A DNA stretch of 50,846 nt from Amoeboaphelidium occidentale. Lineage: Eukaryota; Aphelidiomycota; Aphelidea. The stretch covers positions 24,096 to 74,941 of the forward strand of contig JALGPX010000008.1 in assembly GCA_023515795.1 (NCBI GenBank), written 5' to 3'. The position numbers and the translations under genes are program-made. Positions 45,276-50,846 of the stretch are shown here, piece by piece (within the stretch, counting starts at the first letter, position 1; every line of letters starts with the position of its first letter). The notes below the pieces were generated by a model. It searched no databases. It worked only from the letters and a program-made list of their open reading frames with translations, and was not told the origin of the DNA.

Positions 45276-47645
45276 ATGTCTTCAAACTTATTCCGCCTGT
45301 ATGAGGCTGACGACGATGATATCGAAATGAATGCAATAGATTTACAGGCTGGTAATGATTTGGTTATGAATTCCGTTTTGGAGGAGCAACATCACGCTAT
45401 TGAAGATCAGCATAAATATGGGCATCTCCCCTTACCTTTGAGGTTACTAGTCAAATATCATTTCACGGCGTCTTTACGGGAAAAATTTACATTAGCAGTA
45501 TCATGTTTGCTGTTGGTGTTGTTGGTGCTGCTTGGCTTCATGTTTGTACACGGGAATGCTTCCACTGTCGTTACAGTCCCACGTGTTGATGGTGTTACCA
45601 ATGTCACATCTCATGATGTCTGTACTTCTAAAGGCTGTATACGATCGTCTGCACGCATAATGTCAATGCTTAATGAGAAAGTGTCACCATGTGATGACTT
45701 CTATGAGTTCAGCTGTGGCAATTTTATGAAATACAATGACGTTCCTACAGGTGAGACAAAAATTGACGCATTTACAGAGATGAGAAGGCGAAATGAATTG
45801 AGAATGAAATACCTGCTTGAAAGCGGTTTCGATGCTCTGCAGAATGCTGATACCCAAATGGTACCTTTGTATGATAAGGCTAAGGACTTGTACTCTACTT
45901 GCATGAATACTTCTCATATTGAAAGCCAAGGGATGCAGCCATTAATTAATTTTCTAAAGGAATTCTTTAACGTGTTTCCTGCTTCTTACAACGATATCAC
46001 AGAATCTCCAACTGTTGTTCTCGCTAAGGGTCTAGCGTTCTTGCAGAAGAGAGGTATCGATGTCTTGTTTACTACAACGGTAACTGAGTACACTGTGAAC
46101 TCTACGAGATATGTTCCCTCTTTGCAACAAGGTGGTCTGACCTTTCCTGAGATGCAAATGTACAAAGACGCTAAAGCTCGAACGAAAGTAGCAGGCGTAA
46201 TTGCTGAAACTCTGTATCTGGTGTATAAACACAAAGGTGATAATGAATGGATGCCTGAAGAACAAAATCAGCGAGCATCCTTCTTCAAGGATATCGCAGC
46301 AGATATCATTTCATTGGAAACTGATCTTGCGCAGCATTTCGTAAAAGAAGATGAGTTACTAGATGAGTTGAAGGAAGCAGAAAGTTTTTCACTGCAATCG
46401 CTAAACAAGGATGTGAAATTTCTGAATTGGACCACTTACTTTGAAAATTACTTGCCAACGAAAGTTACTCTTGATTCAAATTATACAGTCGTTAGCCCCA
46501 CTGGAAGATACTTGAAATCAATTAGCTCTATCTTTGAGGGATCAAGTTTTGAAACGATGAGACGGTATTTGGTTTGGAAGATCGTTTCCAAGTTCATGGA
46601 GCACATGCCTGCTGTCTTTATGAAACAAAGCGTGCAGTTTACGGAAATAACGAAGAATAGGATGTTTATTCCGGAAAGGTGGAACACGTGTGTTGACTTT
46701 GCAAACAGTGCAGGAAAATTGATAATTTCTGAAGGATTTGTGAAGAGCTTTTTTCCTTACAAGGAACACGACAGTGCTGTGAAGACTCTGACATCATTGG
46801 AACAGGCATTAATTAAGAGTGCTTCTAATTCCGAGTGGCTTTCAAAGGAGTCGAAGCACATGATATCTAAAATTTTCAATGATCTGGAATCAAGAATCGG
46901 ATTTGCTAGTTATGTGGCTAATTCATCTTTTCTCCTGGAATACCACAAAGATTTGGTGGTTGATCAGAAAGATTTCTTTGTGAACTTGATCAATTCTGAA
47001 ATATTCTTTAGAAAGCAAAAGTTGAGCCTTCTTTGGATTCCTTCGCTGGAGAAAGTCTTTCAAGAATCTCCGCAAGATACAAATGTGCAATATTATCCAA
47101 ACAATAACATGATCACGATACCTGTCGGATCTTTGAGCTTTCCACTTATTGATGCGAATGTACCAAGTGTTTTGAATTACGCTTCTTTTGGCTCGGTTCT
47201 TGGATTTCACTTGACGGATGCATTCCGTCATCTTTCACGAAATCTTAACAAAGAAGCAGCAGCATTATTTGAGACTAAATTGGAGTGTTTTGGCAAAGAG
47301 TTTGATGTCTCTGAAGGGACTGATGAGATTGAAAAGCAGCGGAAGTCGCTTCAGCAATTCGTTGCTTTAAGTTCTGGTCTTGATCTGAGTTATTCTGCCT
47401 ACAATTCGTCTAATGCTGACGGCTCAAAACTTGCTCTTCCTGGTCTCAAATTCTCAAGTGATCAATTATTTTTTATGTGGTATGCTCAAACATGGTGTGG
47501 AAAGGAACGTGTACAGAATAATGGTGCTTCAACTTTCTTCTCTAACAAGAACCTGGTTAATGGAGCTGTTAAAAATAATCCCAGTTTCACCAAGGCCTTT
47601 AAATGTCAAAAAACTTCTCAGCCCAATTGTTCTTTATGGTATTGA
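45276..47645 (+). CDS. M13 (neprilysin/ECE-type) family ectoprotein without zinc-site residues
   Basis: Encodes 789 residues. A cytosolic acidic N-terminus precedes one transmembrane helix (LAVSCLLLVLLVLLGFMFV, about 70-90), giving a type II membrane protein. The ectodomain begins KVSPCDDFYEFSCGNFMKYN, diagnostic of M13, and ends in PGLKFSSDQLFFMWYAQTWC and PNCSLWY, also diagnostic. At the zinc motif HExxH the sequence is GFHLTDAFRH (H645 kept, E646 to Leu, H649 to Ala). The downstream ENIAD motif is also lost (about 694-700). It should be a non-peptidase member. Several N-glycosylation sequons are present. No intron. Confidence 0.9.
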   Translation: MSSNLFRLYEADDDDIEMNAIDLQAGNDLVMNSVLEEQHHAIEDQHKYGHLPLPLRLLVKYHFTASLREKFTLAVSCLLLVLLVLLGFMFVHGNASTVVTVPRVDGVTNVTSHDVCTSKGCIRSSARIMSMLNEKVSPCDDFYEFSCGNFMKYNDVPTGETKIDAFTEMRRRNELRMKYLLESGFDALQNADTQMVPLYDKAKDLYSTCMNTSHIESQGMQPLINFLKEFFNVFPASYNDITESPTVVLAKGLAFLQKRGIDVLFTTTVTEYTVNSTRYVPSLQQGGLTFPEMQMYKDAKARTKVAGVIAETLYLVYKHKGDNEWMPEEQNQRASFFKDIAADIISLETDLAQHFVKEDELLDELKEAESFSLQSLNKDVKFLNWTTYFENYLPTKVTLDSNYTVVSPTGRYLKSISSIFEGSSFETMRRYLVWKIVSKFMEHMPAVFMKQSVQFTEITKNRMFIPERWNTCVDFANSAGKLIISEGFVKSFFPYKEHDSAVKTLTSLEQALIKSASNSEWLSKESKHMISKIFNDLESRIGFASYVANSSFLLEYHKDLVVDQKDFFVNLINSEIFFRKQKLSLLWIPSLEKVFQESPQDTNVQYYPNNNMITIPVGSLSFPLIDANVPSVLNYASFGSVLGFHLTDAFRHLSRNLNKEAAALFETKLECFGKEFDVSEGTDEIEKQRKSLQQFVALSSGLDLSYSAYNSSNADGSKLALPGLKFSSDQLFFMWYAQTWCGKERVQNNGASTFFSNKNLVNGAVKNNPSFTKAFKCQKTSQPNCSLWY

Positions 47646-47740
47646 ACTTTGACGTGTCTTTCGGATTGTAAATCTTCTACGCCTTGACAACCAGCCGTCT
47701 ATAAATAGATTACTGTCACAGTTTTTCTTTGACAAAAGAC

Positions 47741-48556
47741 ATGAGCTCCTCTTCAAGTAGCAGTAAGGACACTTATGGAAAGAAAGATCTACAGAGGCGA
47801 ATCTTCTTAAACACGATGAGAAGTGTATATCCAGATTCGATCCAGATCAAGTATGTATGGAGCGATGATGATATGAGCTACATCTTGAAACCGATTTCAG
47901 TTCTGAAGAAGTGCAAAGACATGGAAGATAAAACCTGGGGTGATTTGATGAACCAACTGAATGATATATTCTTGAAGCACATCAATGTTCGTAACAAAGT
48001 CGTTCCTTGTGCGTGGTTAGTTCTCGCTGTTATAGCTGCATTATACTTGGCAATAGGATTTGCTTCTAATAGCTTTAGTTCTGTTGCGTACCTTGTTGCA
48101 GGTCCTATTGTGTTCATGTTCTTGTGTGTTCTAATCCCAAACACTTGCTATACAATGCTGGCTGTTAAACCTTTGTTCAAAGATTTTGAGAATTGGAAAA
48201 GAACTTGCATAAGTAAATTTGATAAGGCAGGAATTGAAGTGATCAGAATAACTACAGGTGGTTTACTTAGTGATCGTTCTCCTTACATAGTCCTTGGTGC
48301 AATTTACTACGGATCAGGAGTATGGTTCCGTTACCAGGACTGCGCAATTGAAATTTTCTGGCGTTCTATTAAGAGCAGCAAGCGTGTACGTAGATATTCG
48401 TTGATGATACAAACCAGCGCTCTGGTAAATAACAATGATGATCAGGATGATGCGAACCCAAGATCTGACCCAACAGTTAATGAGCATCGTCTAACAGAAA
48501 CTATAGACGAGAGCCTGTCTATTTCTACTCTCGATCTCACAGCAGAACAGGTATAA
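47741..48556 (+). CDS. Membrane protein of unknown function
   Basis: Encodes 271 residues from ATG 47741. A Ser-rich start is followed by a basic cytosolic segment, two transmembrane helices close together at about 92-140 (CAWLVLAVIAALYLAIGFAS and AYLVAGPIVFMFLCVLIPNT) and a soluble part of about 70 residues with a conserved-looking YGSGVWFRYQDCAIEIFW segment. The last 45 residues are polar and acidic. I do not recognise the family. It sits co-oriented between the M13 gene and the coiled-coil gene. Confidence 0.6.
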   Translation: MSSSSSSSKDTYGKKDLQRRIFLNTMRSVYPDSIQIKYVWSDDDMSYILKPISVLKKCKDMEDKTWGDLMNQLNDIFLKHINVRNKVVPCAWLVLAVIAALYLAIGFASNSFSSVAYLVAGPIVFMFLCVLIPNTCYTMLAVKPLFKDFENWKRTCISKFDKAGIEVIRITTGGLLSDRSPYIVLGAIYYGSGVWFRYQDCAIEIFWRSIKSSKRVRRYSLMIQTSALVNNNDDQDDANPRSDPTVNEHRLTETIDESLSISTLDLTAEQV

Positions 48557-48612
48557 TCTCTTAAAGCTGAATAGAAATTTATTTCTCGAATCCAAACCGC
48601 CTTTTCTTTCAC

Positions 48613-49665
48613 ATGTCGTCATTCAGTTGCCTTTGCTTGAATGTCTGCATTTACACAAAAGACTCAAAAGAAGCATCTCATTCATTCAATGGATTCCTTA
48701 GAGAATGTTTTACACTTCAGCAAGGCGGAGTTGTTTTTGCGCATCCCGTGCTCGTGGAACTCCGAGATGTCCGTGTAGGGAAAGATTCTACTCAGCTGCC
48801 TACGAGCGCAAGTTTTAAAGTGATATTCTGCGGTAACTGTTTCCTCTCTGTGGCCATTGCAGAAGTTTTGGAGTCATCAGTTACCAGCAACCCGACCTCC
48901 GGAATTACGCTGTTCCCAAAAGGCGGAATGGTGTTGCTTTCCACAAATGCTAAAGATGAAACAGAACAGGCGCAATTGAAACTATCGCCAATGTATTCTT
49001 CGACGTTCAAGTTGATGATCATGAACAGCGTAATGGAAACTGCAACTGAAACTGCTTCAAAGGATTCTGATACTTCTGATTTAAAGGAAACCGATGCGTT
49101 ACTTCGGCGAAAAGCTGAACAGGCCATGAATGCACTGGAATTAGAAATTGAGCGGAAAGTTGAGGCATATCGGAAACAGTTGCAAAATGAAGCAAAGACA
49201 GTCGCTACGAAGATTGAGCGGGAGCGAAATGCTCTTTGGGCTGCAATTGTTTACCATGCCAAAAAGCGCGACGCCGTTTCAAGTAATGCAACTGAGGCTG
49301 AACTATCCAGCCCTCCTCTTGAAGGTCAGATATACTCCGTTACTTTGCCAAAGGATAGTATGGAAGAAGATAACTATGATATTGCGCTCAAAGATGACGA
49401 AGATGACGATCAAATGGGTGAACCTATTGAGTTTGAAAGAGAGCCTCGATCCCTAAATACGAACCTGACAGCTGAAGGTCGGAATGATACGCAGAATATT
49501 TCCATCCTGGCTACATCTGTCCCAATTGAGATACCACGCATTCAGACAATGAACATTAGAGAAAAAGACAAGGATGGATTCATTGCACCGCATATTCTAT
49601 CTGCTCAGACTTACAAGGAGAATAATTCTTTGGCTCTATTTGGGGATCTCCCGCAGTCTAAATAG
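48613..49665 (+). CDS. Protein of unknown function with a coiled-coil region
   Basis: Encodes 350 residues. The N-terminal ~110 residues look beta-rich (VFAHPVLVELRDVRVGKDST), residues about 150-225 form a long Glu/Lys/Arg-rich helix (ALELEIERKVEAYRKQLQNE) likely to be a coiled coil, and the C-terminal third is acidic, ending with DKDGFIAPHILSAQTYKENN. The terminal motif looks like a short conserved peptide. I cannot assign the family. The gene is intronless and its stop lies 24 bp before the next gene start. Confidence 0.55.
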   Translation: MSSFSCLCLNVCIYTKDSKEASHSFNGFLRECFTLQQGGVVFAHPVLVELRDVRVGKDSTQLPTSASFKVIFCGNCFLSVAIAEVLESSVTSNPTSGITLFPKGGMVLLSTNAKDETEQAQLKLSPMYSSTFKLMIMNSVMETATETASKDSDTSDLKETDALLRRKAEQAMNALELEIERKVEAYRKQLQNEAKTVATKIERERNALWAAIVYHAKKRDAVSSNATEAELSSPPLEGQIYSVTLPKDSMEEDNYDIALKDDEDDDQMGEPIEFEREPRSLNTNLTAEGRNDTQNISILATSVPIEIPRIQTMNIREKDKDGFIAPHILSAQTYKENNSLALFGDLPQSK

Positions 49666-49689
49666 AACTTTTCTTTACAATTCGAACAA

Positions 49690-50846
49690 ATGGTCGCAGG
49701 TAAAACAGAAAGGGACATCGCAATCAAGCGACTTGTCAGCCTTCAGACGGGACTCAAAACGGAACGGAATTTATCGCTTTCTGTGGATTTTGTTAGAAAT
49801 AATTTATTAGCTTCGAATTACTCAACTTATACAAAGAGGGAAGTTCTTGGTGAGCTGAAGGAGCTTCTGAGAAAGTACAGAGTCAAACAGTTTTACGGTT
49901 ACGATGATAAATTGGCACAATGCATCGATCGCATTGAAAGATTCTTTACTCTGGACTTCTTTACCGAAGCGCTGGTATTATTGTTGACGTTGAAACAGGA
50001 GCCCTGTGGTTATATTGAAGTATTGGAACTAATGAAACAAGATCAGATTGTATCAACAACTAAACCCGTTGGCAGCGTGGTTCTCAGGGAAGGGACAGAT
50101 TCTGAGAAGGAACTTACTTCTTTTGAGGCTATTTCAGATGATTCGGAGTGTAGCAGCGATCTTGCAGAGAATGTTGTTCCGTCTGTTACAAATGATAGCG
50201 ATCAGATTTCAGGGCTGCTTTGCCATGATTATTCTTTACTTCCACTAAAGCGTGTTGATTTCAGTCTGGTTGACTATTGGAATGGTAATGAGATCACAAC
50301 GGAGCAGCTGATCAGGGAATTTATGCTCTTTCTCGCTTCAGCTGAAGTCAAAGAATTCAAAGTAACGCAAAAGCTAGAAAACACTTCAAGAGAGTGTCTC
50401 GGTAATTTAATTCAAGAAATGATTGCTGTTGGTGGTCGTATCAAGTTTTTGTTGCAGCACGCGAAAAGCTTGAATACCGATCTCATTATTTGCAGTGCTT
50501 TGATGAAGGTTTCTTCTAAACTCTATGATGGACTGCACAAACTAGAACAAGAAATTTTTTCTTTTAAAGGGCGATTAACGATAGGGTGGTTTCTTAAAAG
50601 GCTCTATCAGATTGATAAGAACAATAATCTTGATTTGATTGTGGAATTATGCTCATGTAAAGAAGACTCCGATTTGATTGCGCAGTTGTACATGTTATCT
50701 GCAAGGGGTTACTTGGCTGAACTTGACCCTTCATTTGAAAGCATTTTGAAGAATGTGCCTTTGTTCAATTTCACAGTAAAAGATCTGACTAATAAGTTCC
50801 TCATCAGCGATGATACAGCTGCAAAGTTTACGAAGATCAAAGAATT
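49690..50846 (+). CDS. Gamma-tubulin complex component (Spc97/Spc98 family, GCP5-like), partial
   Basis: The frame from ATG 49690 stays open for 385 codons to the window end, so the C-terminal half is missing. Helical segments match the N-terminal GRIP1 region: LGELKELLRKYRVKQFYGYD, FFTLDFFTEALVLLLTLKQE and the block TSRECLGNLIQEMIAVGGRI, then LTIGWFLKRLYQI. A segment RGYLAELDPSFESIL resembles the 'I-x-G-x-L-x-D-P' element of GCP proteins. The family nucleates microtubules. GCP4, GCP5 or GCP6 identity is not determined from the fragment. No intron is evident in the visible part. Confidence 0.62.
   Translation, partial: MVAGKTERDIAIKRLVSLQTGLKTERNLSLSVDFVRNNLLASNYSTYTKREVLGELKELLRKYRVKQFYGYDDKLAQCIDRIERFFTLDFFTEALVLLLTLKQEPCGYIEVLELMKQDQIVSTTKPVGSVVLREGTDSEKELTSFEAISDDSECSSDLAENVVPSVTNDSDQISGLLCHDYSLLPLKRVDFSLVDYWNGNEITTEQLIREFMLFLASAEVKEFKVTQKLENTSRECLGNLIQEMIAVGGRIKFLLQHAKSLNTDLIICSALMKVSSKLYDGLHKLEQEIFSFKGRLTIGWFLKRLYQIDKNNNLDLIVELCSCKEDSDLIAQLYMLSARGYLAELDPSFESILKNVPLFNFTVKDLTNKFLISDDTAAKFTKIKE

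Noticed and set aside
45173-45304. 43-codon ORF upstream of and overlapping the M13 gene
   Set aside because: No recognisable domain and it overlaps a clear gene in another frame. Kept only as a possible upstream ORF.
1-50846. CRISPR arrays, insertion sequences, prophage or bacterial operons
   Set aside because: None were seen. Genes carry spliceosomal introns and eukaryotic families throughout.

Overview
This is a gene-dense eukaryotic nuclear window: 36 protein-coding genes in 50.8 kb, about one per 1.4 kb. Spacing is short, and neighbouring genes are often divergent or convergent within tens of bases. Introns are very small (32-51 nt, GT...AG) and could be placed by restoring conserved protein sequence across them. 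The content points to an opisthokont, most likely an early-diverging fungus or close relative (Rozellomycota, aphelid or chytrid grade). It has a Ppg1-type phosphatase, a HAM1-like protein, an Mdm1-type sorting nexin, Npr2 and Arc1, together with genes usually thought of as animal-like: SYCP2, TMEM242, group-XII phospholipase A2 and an M13 peptidase. Complex I-associated genes (NDUFAF2 and a probable NDUFB2-like subunit) and TMEM242 suggest complete mitochondrial respiration, which argues against Rozella allomycis and most Microsporidia. The species assignment is inference. The assembly appears to come from a heterozygous diploid: at three N gaps the flanks are repeated with a few substitutions, which looks like unmerged allelic contig ends.

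Layout. 1-10 kb: a secretory WD40 protein (its C-terminus lies outside the window), an Mdm1/SNX13-like sorting nexin, a class I CPD photolyase, a secreted unknown and NRDE2 (inflated by a gap repeat). 10-24 kb: TMEM242, PPG1, a KH RNA-binding protein, an ankyrin-BTB protein, an SLC35C2-type transporter, an ABCG half-transporter, a 2H phosphoesterase, a Crinkler/RHS-like NTPase-nuclease and a PH protein. 24-36 kb: a six-exon SYCP2/Red1-like meiotic axis protein, a membrane nitrilase-fold protein without its catalytic Cys, HNT1, a secreted unknown, a poly-Gln/His BTB protein, MOB1 and a HAM1-like protein. 36-42.5 kb: EFM4, mitochondrial bS21, a metacaspase, NDUFAF2, three group-XII PLA2-like genes and ARC1. 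42.6-50.8 kb: NPR2, a charged unknown, an NDUFB2-like protein, an M13 pseudo-peptidase, two unknowns and a gamma-tubulin complex component cut by the window end.

No operons are expected. Functional themes are mitochondria (TMEM242, NDUFAF2, NDUFB2-like, bS21m, perhaps Arc1 and the KH protein), membrane contact and lipid handling (sorting nexin, HAM1-like, PLA2s, ABCG), signalling and cell cycle (PPG1, MOB1, NPR2, gamma-tubulin complex) and the secreted or surface compartment. The most notable items are the SYCP2/Red1 homologue, the Crinkler/RHS-like gene without an effector header, three proteins that keep their fold but lose catalytic residues (M13, nitrilase, one PLA2), and a recurring intergenic motif AAATCGCGGTTTC. 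No tRNA, rRNA, CRISPR array or transposon was recognised.
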